Shown here one piece after another: positions 1 through 8,675 of a stretch of DNA of 64,000 bases (position 1 is the stretch's first letter; every line of letters starts with the position of its first letter). The translations under genes were made by a program, and so were the position numbers. Below the pieces are notes generated by a model. The model saw nothing but the letters and a program-made list of their open reading frames with translations. It had not been told where the DNA came from and did not search any database. This stretch comes from an uncultured Acidobacteriia bacterium (GTDB lineage Bacteria; Acidobacteriota; Terriglobia; Bryobacterales; Bryobacteraceae). The stretch spans positions 38,524-102,523 of the forward strand of contig CAIXXM010000111.1 in the NCBI GenBank assembly GCA_903923395.1. The letters run 5' to 3'.

Positions 1-78
1 TAACTCTAGATTCTAGCGCTGAGGCCATTATGGAATCACAACCACGGGTACGGAGTGAGCCGATATATACTTTTGCCC

Positions 79-1005
79 ATGCGATCCGTTCTTTTGCTGG
101 CAGTTGGCACCGCGATGGTGCTCCAGGCGCAGGAGGTCCAGCGCCCGCGAATCCTGGGCATCCCGCATATTGCCTTCCGGGTGCACGACATTACTGCCTC
201 CCGGCACTTCTACAAGGATTTCCTTGGATTTTCCGAACCCTTTTCGATCCAGCCGGATGGCAAGTTATCGATGACCTTCATCAAGATCAATGACCACCAG
301 TACATTGAGCTGGCTCCGGAAACGAAGCCCGGGGAAGCGAGTTTCATCCACCTGGCAGTGCAGACGGATAACGCCGAACAGTTCCGTCTTTACCTGAAAT
401 CGAAGGGTGTCAAAGCTTCGGATAAGCCGGCAGCCAAGGGTCGCATCCGCAACACCTCGACCAGCGCGACGGACCCCGACGGAAATGTGATCGATGTCAC
501 ACAATACGAGCCGGACGGCGAAAGCATGAAGTTTGCGGGCAAAGAGATGCCGGACACCCGGATTTCGCGCCGCATGCTGCACGTGGGTTTCTATGTTTCG
601 AAGCCCGAGACACTGGCTTACTACCGGGATATCCTGGGCTTCCGTGAATTCTGGCGAGGTTCTGTGGATGGCAAGACCGCAAGTTACTCAAACCTTTATG
701 CCCCCGAGGGCGATGAGTATGTGGAATTCATGCTGGGCACGGAACCGCCCACCAAACAGCGCGCCGGTTCCGTCTTTCATCTTGCGCTGGAAGTTCCAGA
801 TATAGAAGCGGCGGTGGCAAAACTCAATGCGAACCCATCCCGGAAAGACTACAAACGTCCTCTTGAAATCAAGACTGGCCTGAACCATAAGCGCCAATGC
901 AACCTCTATGACCCGGATGGCAACCGTGTGGAGTTGATGGAAGACCATACCGTGGATGGCATGCCTTCCCCGATGTCCACGGTTCCGCTGTTCCCTGTAC
1001 CTTGA
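79..1005 (+). CDS. Secreted two-module VOC (glyoxalase-like) protein
   Basis: This 308-residue protein belongs to the vicinal oxygen chelate superfamily and probably acts outside the cytoplasm. Residues 1-19 form a signal peptide (MRSVLLLAVGTAMVLQAQ). Two VOC modules follow, roughly residues 28-145 and 163-290. Each ends in the typical turn before the last strand (DPDGNVIDV and DPDGNRVEL), and each begins with a strand carrying His (PHIAFRV, LHVGFYV). The ATG at 79 is chosen over an upstream GTG at 55 because it starts the signal peptide exactly. The substrate cannot be told: VOC proteins include lyases, dioxygenases and binding proteins. No partner gene is adjacent, since the next gene starts about 110 bases downstream and is a sensor kinase. 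Confidence 0.85.
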   Translation: MRSVLLLAVGTAMVLQAQEVQRPRILGIPHIAFRVHDITASRHFYKDFLGFSEPFSIQPDGKLSMTFIKINDHQYIELAPETKPGEASFIHLAVQTDNAEQFRLYLKSKGVKASDKPAAKGRIRNTSTSATDPDGNVIDVTQYEPDGESMKFAGKEMPDTRISRRMLHVGFYVSKPETLAYYRDILGFREFWRGSVDGKTASYSNLYAPEGDEYVEFMLGTEPPTKQRAGSVFHLALEVPDIEAAVAKLNANPSRKDYKRPLEIKTGLNHKRQCNLYDPDGNRVELMEDHTVDGMPSPMSTVPLFPVP

Positions 1006-1115
1006 GCGTCAGGCAGGAAGTGAGATCCTCTCGATGATGTTACTTTCGTTGCCAGTGAACTTCTTAGTCAGATTTTTCAACTTACGCGATTAGTATAGTG
1101 GTGGAGGCTCAGCAG

Positions 1116-4100
1116 TTGGCCAACAAATTCCCCGCCGGGCTCAACAGCACCTGGAGAATCAGCATCCTTGTGCCGTTCACCTTGTTGGTTGCTCTGGCAG
1201 GGTGGGTCTATTCCTCGGAACATCACCGCACCTTTGAAGAGGAATTGCGCTTAAGGCTCCGCGAGGCTGCGGAGATGAAAGCAAGAGGGATTTCGGCCTG
1301 GTTGCGGGAGCGTCTGGCGGATGCGCGCGTTTCCGCCGTCGATGTGGCGTTGCTGCCTTCCGTACGGCGTTTGGTGACAGGCACGGGGTCGAGGGAAGAC
1401 TCTAAGGACGCGCTCCTGTGGCTCGAAACCATCCGGACCCAGTATCGCTATGAGAACGTCGCGCTCTTCCGCAATGATGGCGTGGCACTGCTCACGGCGG
1501 GAGAAAATCCCGGCGGTGGACCCTATTGCACCACGGTGGAGACGTTAACTTCCGAGGAGTTCTCCACGCCCCGCCTTAGCGGACCAGCGCGGGCAGGGGG
1601 CAATGGCCAGCCCTGTCTGAGTATTACGATCGCGATTCCTTCGCCCTCCGGCGCAAGGTTCGCCAACCTGGTTCTGGGGATTGATCCGGAGCATGACCTT
1701 TATCCGGCTTTGCGGCAGTGGCCGGGTTCGGGGAGTTCCGGAGATATCTTCCTGCTGCGAAAGAACGGCAGTGATGTTGAATTCCTGAATGAGACGCATT
1801 TGGCGGGCAAGTCTGTCCTGTTCCGGAAACGGCCCCTCTCTGAATCCAGTTTGCCTGCGGCCAAGGCAGTGCTCGGTGCCACGGTTGCGGATGGTGTTGA
1901 CTTCCGGGGTGTCCCGGTTCATGCGGCTGCCGTTGCCGTCCCCGGTACGGACTGGTTTGTTTTGGCGAAGGTTGACGGGGAAGAAGCTTTCGCACCCTTG
2001 CGGCGCGAAGATATTTTCGAAGTTGCTTTCCTCGGTACGGTGGTGCTGCTGATCTTTCTCGCGGGCGGGTTGCTCGAGTACAGACACCGGGAGCGGCAAC
2101 TCGCGGAAAAGCAGATCCAGGACGCCGAGCGGCTTGCCCTGCTGGGCAGTTATGACTTCCTTTCCAGATTTGCCAATGACGCCATTCTCGTCTGGCAGGA
2201 CCAGGGTTTGATTCTGGAAGCGAATGAACGTGCCCGGCAGATGTTTGGCTTCGAAGAAGCGGAGATGACTGGGCGGCTGGTTTCAGAACTCGCCTTAAAC
2301 CAGCCGCCGGAGTCCTTTGAGAACAGTGCCGTCTTTGAAACCACTTATCACCGGGCCGATGGCACGGCGTTCCCCGCGGAAGTTAGTCTCCGCCGCACGG
2401 AAGTCTCCGGCAAGGTTCTCTACCAGAGCATCATCCGCGATATTTCCGAGCGCAGACAGGCCGAGCGACAGATCCACCGTTTGAACCGTCTTTACGCGGT
2501 CTTTAGCGCCTGCAGTTCCGCAAGTTGCCGGATGAGAAATGAAGATGATCTCTTCCGTGAAGTCTGCAGGGTCGTGGTGGAGTGCGGCGGTTTTCCTTTG
2601 GGTTGGGTGGGCCGGTTGGATTCGCTCAGTCTTCGCGTTTTTCCCGTCGCGGTTGCTGGTTCGAAGTCGTCATACATGACTGGCGTGACCATCGCGGTGG
2701 ATTCCAGCCCCTGGGGGTCAGGCCCGACAGGTTTGTGTGTCCGTGAAGGCCGGCCTGTTGCCTGCACGGACTTTGAGACAGATCCGATGATGCTCCCCTG
2801 GAGGGAGCGCGCCCGCAAGGAAGGACTGCGATCCTCCATTTCCGTGCCACTGGTGCGGCGCGGCCGGACGGGGTTCGTCCTGGGAATGTATTCCTCTGAG
2901 CCATTTTTCTTTACCGGCGAAGAAATATCCCTGGTGGATGAGGTGGCCGACATTGTTTCCTTCGCCTTGGATCGAATGAGCCTGGAGGCTGAACGCGATC
3001 AGGAGGAATTGCAGCGGAAGGTCACGCAGGAGCGTCTGGAACTTGCACTGGATGCCGCTTCGGAGGGCTTTTGTGACCTGCGCCTGGATGGCACCGGGTC
3101 TTATGCCAGCCCACGCTTTTTCAGTATGTTGGGCTACGAGCCGAATGAGTGCAGAATCACTCCGGAGTTTCTCATCCGAATCACGCACCCGGACGATCGT
3201 CCGCTGTTCCAACTGAAGTTTGGGGCCATTCTCGACGGTACGGTTTCGGAAAGCTCCGCTGAATTCCGGGCGGCGAAGAAAGATGGTTCGTATATCTGGG
3301 TGCAGGGGCGAACCAAGACCGTGAGCAGGGATGATACGGGCAAGCCTACGCGAATTGTTAACACCAGAGCGGAGATTAGTTCCAGAAAGCTGCTCGAGCA
3401 GGAATTCCTGCAGGCGCAAAAGATGGAATCCATCGGGCGCATGGCTGGCGGCGTGGCGCATGATTTCAATAATCACCTGACTGTGATCAACGGGTATTCG
3501 AGCATGGTGCTGCGCCGCCTGCCCGCCGACAGTCCTCTGGCGAGACCTTTGCGTGAAATTCAAAATGCCGGCGAGCGTGCCGCGGGTCTAACCCGCCAGT
3601 TACTCGCTTTCAGCAGAAAGGACGTGGAACACAAAGAGCCCTTGAACGTGAATGAGGTCATTCAGACCCTGCAGAAAATGTTCCTCCATTTGATGGGCGA
3701 ACATATCCAACTGGACTTGCACCTCGATTCCGCTGCGCCTGCGGTGCTGGCGGATAAGATCCGGATTGAGCAGATCGTGATGAACCTTGTTGTCAACGCC
3801 CGTGACTCGATTCATGATCACGGCCGTGTTGCGGTAAGAACAGAAAATGTCTATCTGGACCCGTTAACGCGGCCGGACAAAGCGGGGCGCTATCTGCTGC
3901 TGACCGTGCAGGATACTGGTTGTGGCATGGCTCCGGGAGTGAAAGAAAAGATCTTCGAACCTTTCTTTACCACCAAAGACAAATTCCGCGGCACGGGGTT
4001 GGGACTCAGTACGGTTTACGGCATCGTGCAGGATTGTGGCGGTTGGATCGAAGTGCAAAGTGCGCCGGGACAGGGGTCGGCGTTTCAGATCTATCTGCCC

Positions 4101-4541
4101 GCGTTTTCAGATTGTCTTGCCAAAGGACCCGAGACGAAGGCTGAGGCCGGTCTGGCCTATGGCGCCGGCACGATACTGATTGTGGAGGATCAACCGGGAG
4201 TCCGTGAGATGGCCGTGGAGTTCGTCGGGCAACTCGGTTACAAAGTGCTTTCCGCGCCGGATGCGGAAAAGGCAATTCAAGTTTCCAGAGAATATCCCGA
4301 TAAGATCGACGCGGTGATAAGTGACGTGGTTATGCCGGGCATGAATGGTCCGGAGATGGTGCATGAGATCCTGCAGCGAAGGCCGGGGATGAAGGTCCTG
4401 TATGTTTCCGGTTATGCTGGGGATACATTCCGGCTGGCCCGGTTGAAGGATTCGGGTGCGGTGTTTCTTCCCAAGCCTTATACGCCAGATATACTTTCGC
4501 GGGCTGTCAGGGCACTACTTCAACCTCAAGGAAAATCCTAA
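1116..4541 (+). CDS. Membrane hybrid sensor histidine kinase (Cache-like, PAS, GAF, PAS, HisKA, HATPase, REC)
   Basis: This is a hybrid histidine kinase of about 1141 residues in the inner membrane. Residues about 13-32 and 303-325 are membrane helices that bracket a periplasmic sensing region of Cache type. Then come PAS (about 345-455), GAF (about 460-620), a PAS_3-like domain (about 642-762), HisKA with phospho-His 782 in AHDFNNHL, an HATPase with a GTGLGLSTV loop, and a C-terminal receiver with Asp 1070 in [13 protein letters not shown] at 1116 follows GGAGG (1103-1107) by 8 bases and is taken as the start. The GTG at 1098 is also in frame but has no ribosome site, and a TATAGT at 1094-1099 overlaps it. 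The next gene, a REC-EAL protein about 90 bases downstream, could be a functional partner. Confidence 0.9.
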   Translation: MANKFPAGLNSTWRISILVPFTLLVALAGWVYSSEHHRTFEEELRLRLREAAEMKARGISAWLRERLADARVSAVDVALLPSVRRLVTGTGSREDSKDALLWLETIRTQYRYENVALFRNDGVALLTAGENPGGGPYCTTVETLTSEEFSTPRLSGPARAGGNGQPCLSITIAIPSPSGARFANLVLGIDPEHDLYPALRQWPGSGSSGDIFLLRKNGSDVEFLNETHLAGKSVLFRKRPLSESSLPAAKAVLGATVADGVDFRGVPVHAAAVAVPGTDWFVLAKVDGEEAFAPLRREDIFEVAFLGTVVLLIFLAGGLLEYRHRERQLAEKQIQDAERLALLGSYDFLSRFANDAILVWQDQGLILEANERARQMFGFEEAEMTGRLVSELALNQPPESFENSAVFETTYHRADGTAFPAEVSLRRTEVSGKVLYQSIIRDISERRQAERQIHRLNRLYAVFSACSSASCRMRNEDDLFREVCRVVVECGGFPLGWVGRLDSLSLRVFPVAVAGSKSSYMTGVTIAVDSSPWGSGPTGLCVREGRPVACTDFETDPMMLPWRERARKEGLRSSISVPLVRRGRTGFVLGMYSSEPFFFTGEEISLVDEVADIVSFALDRMSLEAERDQEELQRKVTQERLELALDAASEGFCDLRLDGTGSYASPRFFSMLGYEPNECRITPEFLIRITHPDDRPLFQLKFGAILDGTVSESSAEFRAAKKDGSYIWVQGRTKTVSRDDTGKPTRIVNTRAEISSRKLLEQEFLQAQKMESIGRMAGGVAHDFNNHLTVINGYSSMVLRRLPADSPLARPLREIQNAGERAAGLTRQLLAFSRKDVEHKEPLNVNEVIQTLQKMFLHLMGEHIQLDLHLDSAAPAVLADKIRIEQIVMNLVVNARDSIHDHGRVAVRTENVYLDPLTRPDKAGRYLLLTVQDTGCGMAPGVKEKIFEPFFTTKDKFRGTGLGLSTVYGIVQDCGGWIEVQSAPGQGSAFQIYLPAFSDCLAKGPETKAEAGLAYGAGTILIVEDQPGVREMAVEFVGQLGYKVLSAPDAEKAIQVSREYPDKIDAVISDVVMPGMNGPEMVHEILQRRPGMKVLYVSGYAGDTFRLARLKDSGAVFLPKPYTPDILSRAVRALLQPQGKS

Positions 4542-4552
4542 GTATGATTCTT

Positions 4553-4581
4553 TTGAGTCCTGTGTATTGGGCTTCTATTCT
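4553..4581 (+). promoter_or_regulatory. Sigma70-like promoter before the REC-EAL gene
   Basis: TTGAGT (4553-4558) and TATTCT (4576-4581) are separated by 17 bases, and each matches 4 of 6 consensus positions. This predicts a start near 4588 and a leader of about 47 bases before the TTG start codon at 4635. It would let the phosphodiesterase be expressed separately from the kinase upstream. Confidence 0.4.
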
Positions 4582-4634
4582 GGGTTCAGACAGGCTAGGA
4601 TTGGACCAGTGGTTCATACGGTCGAGGTTTCCTG

Positions 4635-5840
4635 TTGCCTCCTGAAAGAAGTGTCGCCTTGCCCAAGCTCCTCGTCGTGGATGATGACCCAGCAGTTGCG
4701 GAACTGATCCGCTTGACGGCTTGTGACGCTGGTTTCGACGCCTCTTCCAGCATTGGCAATCTGGACCTCCATAGTGCTTTGGCAAAGCCCCCGGATTTGC
4801 TGGTGATTGATCTCCAGATGCCGGGCCGGGACGGCGTGGAACTCATTCGGGATCTTTCCTCCGCTGGATCTCAATCCGCCGTGTTTCTGGTCAGCGGACT
4901 TGGTGACCGGATGCTCTCCACAGCGGTGGAACTCGCGGAAGCCAAGGGACTGCGTGTGCTGGGTTCTCTCGGAAAGCCTTTCTCAGACGATGAGCTCTTC
5001 TCTTCGCTCAGCAAAGCCCGCAGTGCTTTCGGTGCCGCGGTGGAACCGGCCATGGCGGAGAAATTCTTTGTCTTCACAAGGGAGGAATTGGAAGCAGCCC
5101 TGGATCTGGGACAGATTGAGGTTTGGTACCAGCCCATCGTCACGGTTTCGAACGGGCGTCAGGTCAGCGCGGAGGCACTCTCCCGCTGGCATCACCCGGA
5201 GTTGGGCCTGTTGCCGCCCTCTGCTTTTATCCCGCTGATGCAGAGCTATGGTTTGTTGGGCCGGATGAATTGGATGGTGCTGGAGACAGTCTTGCGGGAT
5301 ATGAAGGCCTTCCCGCGGCGTCCCGTTCCGATTTCCGTCAACTTCAACGCCTGCGATCTGACCGATGTCACGATGCCGGACCGGCTCGCACGGGCAGTGC
5401 ACGATGCAGGACTCCCGCTGGACTGTATCAAGGTGGAGCTTACCGAGGGCAATATGATCGAGGATCTCCCCAGTGCTCTTGACACGATGATGCGGCTCAG
5501 AATGAAGGGAATCAAACTGCTTCTGGATGACTTTGGCACGGGTTATTCCGCCATGGAAAAGCTCCGCCGCCTGCCGCTCAGCGCCCTGAAGATCGACCGT
5601 TCTTTTCTGCCCTTGCAACCGCGGCCGGAAGATGAAGTGCTGCTCGAAAGCCTGGTCAGTCTGGCGCACCAGATGGGACTGCCCGCGATTGCGGAAGGCG
5701 TGGAGACCAGGGCTCAGTTGGAATTACTCCAGCGCCTCGGTTGTGATGAAGCGCAAGGTTACTATCTGGCGATGCCGATGCCGATCAGCCAGTTCCGATG
5801 TTGGACGGAAGGTTTTCCCGCAGTTGCCGCAGCCTGCTGA
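4635..5840 (+). CDS. Response regulator with EAL domain (c-di-GMP phosphodiesterase)
   Basis: This 401-residue cytoplasmic response regulator is predicted to hydrolyse cyclic di-GMP. The receiver domain covers about residues 8-125 with acceptor Asp 59 in VIDLQMPG. An EAL domain covers about 150-395. The catalytic signature looks intact: EALSRW (Glu 180), the Asn in SVNFN, VELTEG, DDFGTGYS, LKIDRS, AEGVET and the Gln in QGYY, so it should be active. The TTG start at 4635 has GAGG 7 bases upstream. A second in-frame TTG at 4659 is less well placed. It follows the hybrid kinase on the same strand and is a plausible output of that sensor, although a phosphotransfer step would be needed. Confidence 0.9.
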   Translation: MPPERSVALPKLLVVDDDPAVAELIRLTACDAGFDASSSIGNLDLHSALAKPPDLLVIDLQMPGRDGVELIRDLSSAGSQSAVFLVSGLGDRMLSTAVELAEAKGLRVLGSLGKPFSDDELFSSLSKARSAFGAAVEPAMAEKFFVFTREELEAALDLGQIEVWYQPIVTVSNGRQVSAEALSRWHHPELGLLPPSAFIPLMQSYGLLGRMNWMVLETVLRDMKAFPRRPVPISVNFNACDLTDVTMPDRLARAVHDAGLPLDCIKVELTEGNMIEDLPSALDTMMRLRMKGIKLLLDDFGTGYSAMEKLRRLPLSALKIDRSFLPLQPRPEDEVLLESLVSLAHQMGLPAIAEGVETRAQLELLQRLGCDEAQGYYLAMPMPISQFRCWTEGFPAVAAAC

Positions 5841-5843
5841 ATA

Positions 5844-6395
5844 CTACTGCTTCGCAGCCACCGTGGTTTCTTTCGCAAGAGCTTCGCGGTATTGTTTCTC
5901 CAGACCCATCACGTCGAACGATTCCGGTAAACGCCCCTGTGTCTGGTAAGCCTTGGCGGTGCGATACTCCTCCAGCAAGGCCGATGACTCTCGGGCATCT
6001 CCATTCGCATGCACGCTTTCATGGACCAGCACTCCAGCCACAACCAGTGCGATCCACGGCGATTGCGCGAAAGAGTTTTCAAACACCGGGTGTGTATCCA
6101 GATTGATGTAGATTGGCCATTTAGGTGTGAGGCAGAAGGCGAACGCATGCACCGCGCGTTCCCTGAGATATCCGTCGGCGGCGATGTTGGGATGATCTTT
6201 GAGAAACAAGGCCAGGTTGCGGATCACCACCAAGTGTTCCGCGTCACACGGGAAACGGCGTTCTTTTGGGAGTTGTTTCCATGCTGCCTGAATGACTGGG
6301 ACGTCCGTGCAGGTGTCTGTTGCTGCCAAATCTTTCGCGCAGAATCCATAAGTTGCCAGCAATGCCAGCGGGAGAAGCCAAGTGATTCCGTTCAT
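5844..6395 (-). CDS. Secreted hypothetical protein with an HESVH zincin-like motif
   Basis: This is a 183-residue exported protein of no family I recognise. A signal peptide covers residues 1-20 (MNGITWLLPLALLATYGFCA); Cys 19 could be read as a weak lipobox, but the fit is poor. Residues 121-129 read VLVHESVHA, an HExxH pattern (His 125, Glu 126, His 129) on a hydrophobic helix. Acidic residues follow in ARESSALLEEY (Glu 136, 142, 143) that could supply a third zinc ligand. Four other cysteines (29, 50, 88 and 19) may form disulfides. It is convergent with the EAL gene, with 3 bases between the stops. A minimal metallopeptidase is the natural inference, but no homologous family supports it here. 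Confidence 0.7.
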   Translation of the reverse strand: MNGITWLLPLALLATYGFCAKDLAATDTCTDVPVIQAAWKQLPKERRFPCDAEHLVVIRNLALFLKDHPNIAADGYLRERAVHAFAFCLTPKWPIYINLDTHPVFENSFAQSPWIALVVAGVLVHESVHANGDARESSALLEEYRTAKAYQTQGRLPESFDVMGLEKQYREALAKETTVAAKQ

Positions 6396-6539
6396 GAGCG
6401 GAAGCTTGGCGTGGAACCGGGGAGCCGGTCCATATTCCGGAAAGAGTCTCTACCTATCCATCTAAAGAACTGTTTCCATGGGACTTAGCGACTCAGGTAA
6501 CCCGCCGGAGCGCCATGTTAAACTCGGACTCACCCCGTC

Positions 6540-8627
6540 ATGCCTGACCGCATTGTCCGATTTGGACTCTTCGAAGCAGATCTGGAAACTGGAGAACTCC
6601 GAAAGGCCGGCTTGCGGCTGAAGATTCAGGACCAGCCCATGTTAGTCCTGACCGTGTTACTGGAGAATCCCGGGCGGATTGTTACCCGTGAGGAACTCCA
6701 GCAGCGCCTTTGGCCGGACACCGCATTTATCGATTCCGAGCACGGTCTCAACATGGCCGTGAAGAAACTCCGCGCTGCCTTGAATGATTCCGCCGATACG
6801 CCGCGCTATGTGGAGACGGTTGCGCGGAAGGGCTACCGGTTTATTGCGCCGTTGATTCCGCAGGAAACGGCAACGGTGGTGCCTGTCACGGCGGAAACGC
6901 CTGTGGAGTCTGCTTCGCCTGCACCTCCAGCCCCGCGGCGGCGTTTCCTCTGGATCGCCGCGGCATTGCCCGCCGTTGGGGTCTTGGCTCTGGCCGGTTG
7001 GCGCCTGCGGCATCTGCCAACCCCTGTTGTCACACCGTTGATTTCCGTCGCCGGGGCTCCCAGAGATCCAGTGTTTTCGCTCCCCGGGACGGAAGTGGCA
7101 TACACGCTGGAGGAATCACCGGGGCTCACCCGCATTTACGTTAAGGCACTTGGGATCGCCCCGCCGCGGCGTCTGACGGATTCCACGGAGCGGCTGTCGG
7201 AAACCAGCGCGCAATGGATTCCAGACGGCTCCGGGATTTCGTTTCTGCGTGCCAATCCTGAGCGGGGACGGTCCCTGTTTATGGTGCCGGTCACCGGGGG
7301 AACACCGCGCAAACTGGCTGACCTGGGAACCTGTCTTGGATACCACTGGTCCCCGGACGCCACACAACTGGTTCTCTCAATCACCGGCCCCGAAGGCGAC
7401 GCGGAACTCTACGTCCAAGACCGCAAGACTGGCGCGCGCCGGATGCTGATGCAGCCTGGTGCGGGCGGTGTTTTGCCGCGCTTCTCGCCCGATGGCAGGA
7501 CGATCGCTTTCAGCCGGAACCGCTCGGGGCACGTCTCGCTGATGACGGTCCCGGTCAGCGGCGGGGTCCCGCGCACGATCAACCCGGAGAACCTTCAAGT
7601 CAGCAGGTTCGAATGGACACCGGATGGCCGTGGAATTATCTTTGCTGCGGCGGGCGAACAGCCCTTCGTTTCGCTCTACCGCATCAGTGCGGATGGTGGC
7701 AAGCCGCCGGTTCTTTTGGGGATCGGGCAGGGCGCGGCCGTGGGCCAACTCGCGATCTCCTCTTCCGGCAACCGGCTTCTGTATTCGGTGCCTGCACTCC
7801 GCAACACGATTTGGCGTTACATGCTGGGTACGGACCACAAACCCTCTGATCCGGTTGCGGTGGCGCGGTCCCCCCGCTTGCAGATTTCCCCGGATTTCTC
7901 TCCCGATGGCAGGAGGATTACCTTCGCCTCAGACCGCGGCGGCACCTTCCAGATCTATGTCGCGGACCGCAACGGAGGCAACCCGGTTCAACTTACCGCG
8001 CTAAAGTCTGGCGACGCCGGTTCCCCCCGCTGGTCTCCAGATGGCAAAAAGATAGCTTTCGATGGCGTGGAGGGCGGCCACAAGAGTATCTATGTGGTTG
8101 ATGCGGAGGGTGGGGAACCCAAGCCGGTAGTTACCGGGGAAGTTGACGCGATGATGCCGCAATGGGCTCCCGATGGAAATTGGATCTATTACACGCGAAG
8201 TGATTTGAAGCGCAACACGGATATCTGGAAATCACCTGCAGACGGTGGTCCTGCTGTGCGGGTAACTCATGGCGGCTGGTTTGGTGTGCTGGTTTCTCCA
8301 GACGGCAAGACGCTCTATCTTGGCAGGCAGCGGCAGGAGGGCATTATGGAATATCCGCTGCCAGATGGTCCGGTGAGGAAACTGGAACTGTCTGGCGGGG
8401 CGGACCTGAGGTGGACTGCGATGGGGCGGAGCGGTTTGTATTATGTTGCCTCGCTGCGCCGGTTGATGTATTACAGCTTCAGCAGCGGCCAGCTGAGTGA
8501 GGTCGCCGTATTACCCGGGCCGCGGCAACCTCCAGCCATGGCTTTGTCAGCGGATGAGAAAGAACTTATGGTCTCACTTGATGACGGGCGTCTCTTTACT
8601 TTGATGTTAGTGGATAACTTCCGCTGA
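6540..8627 (+). CDS. Winged-helix transmembrane regulator with TolB/WD40-like propeller
   Basis: This is a 695-residue membrane regulator of the kind abundant in Acidobacteriota. Residues 1-105 form an OmpR/CadC-type winged helix (DNA-recognition region LNMAVKKLRAALND, wing KGYRF). A Pro/Ala-rich linker and one membrane helix (about 133-157) follow. The rest, about 170-695, is a beta-propeller with repeated SPDG or APDG turns (FSPDGRTIAF, WSPDGKKIAF) as in TolB and PD40 repeats. The DNA-binding end should face the cytoplasm and the propeller the periplasm, giving one-component signalling as in CadC. The target genes are unknown. The patatin gene 48 bases downstream has its own strong promoter, so control of that gene is possible but not shown. 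Confidence 0.88.
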   Translation: MPDRIVRFGLFEADLETGELRKAGLRLKIQDQPMLVLTVLLENPGRIVTREELQQRLWPDTAFIDSEHGLNMAVKKLRAALNDSADTPRYVETVARKGYRFIAPLIPQETATVVPVTAETPVESASPAPPAPRRRFLWIAAALPAVGVLALAGWRLRHLPTPVVTPLISVAGAPRDPVFSLPGTEVAYTLEESPGLTRIYVKALGIAPPRRLTDSTERLSETSAQWIPDGSGISFLRANPERGRSLFMVPVTGGTPRKLADLGTCLGYHWSPDATQLVLSITGPEGDAELYVQDRKTGARRMLMQPGAGGVLPRFSPDGRTIAFSRNRSGHVSLMTVPVSGGVPRTINPENLQVSRFEWTPDGRGIIFAAAGEQPFVSLYRISADGGKPPVLLGIGQGAAVGQLAISSSGNRLLYSVPALRNTIWRYMLGTDHKPSDPVAVARSPRLQISPDFSPDGRRITFASDRGGTFQIYVADRNGGNPVQLTALKSGDAGSPRWSPDGKKIAFDGVEGGHKSIYVVDAEGGEPKPVVTGEVDAMMPQWAPDGNWIYYTRSDLKRNTDIWKSPADGGPAVRVTHGGWFGVLVSPDGKTLYLGRQRQEGIMEYPLPDGPVRKLELSGGADLRWTAMGRSGLYYVASLRRLMYYSFSSGQLSEVAVLPGPRQPPAMALSADEKELMVSLDDGRLFTLMLVDNFR

Positions 8628-8637
8628 GAAATCTTCC

Positions 8638-8667
8638 TTGACACTGACTGGGAACTGAAGATATCAT
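8638..8667 (+). promoter_or_regulatory. Strong sigma70 promoter giving a near-leaderless patatin transcript
   Basis: TTGACA (8638-8643, perfect) and TATCAT (8662-8667, 5 of 6) are 18 bases apart. Transcription would begin near 8674, at or next to the ATG at 8676. There is no Shine-Dalgarno sequence in front of that ATG, so this looks like a leaderless mRNA. Confidence 0.65.
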
Positions 8668-8675
8668 CAGCGCTC

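Noticed and set aside
2718..3563. A 281-codon minus-strand open frame inside the hybrid kinase gene
   Set aside because: It is antisense to GAF and PAS coding sequence and has no homologue-like features.
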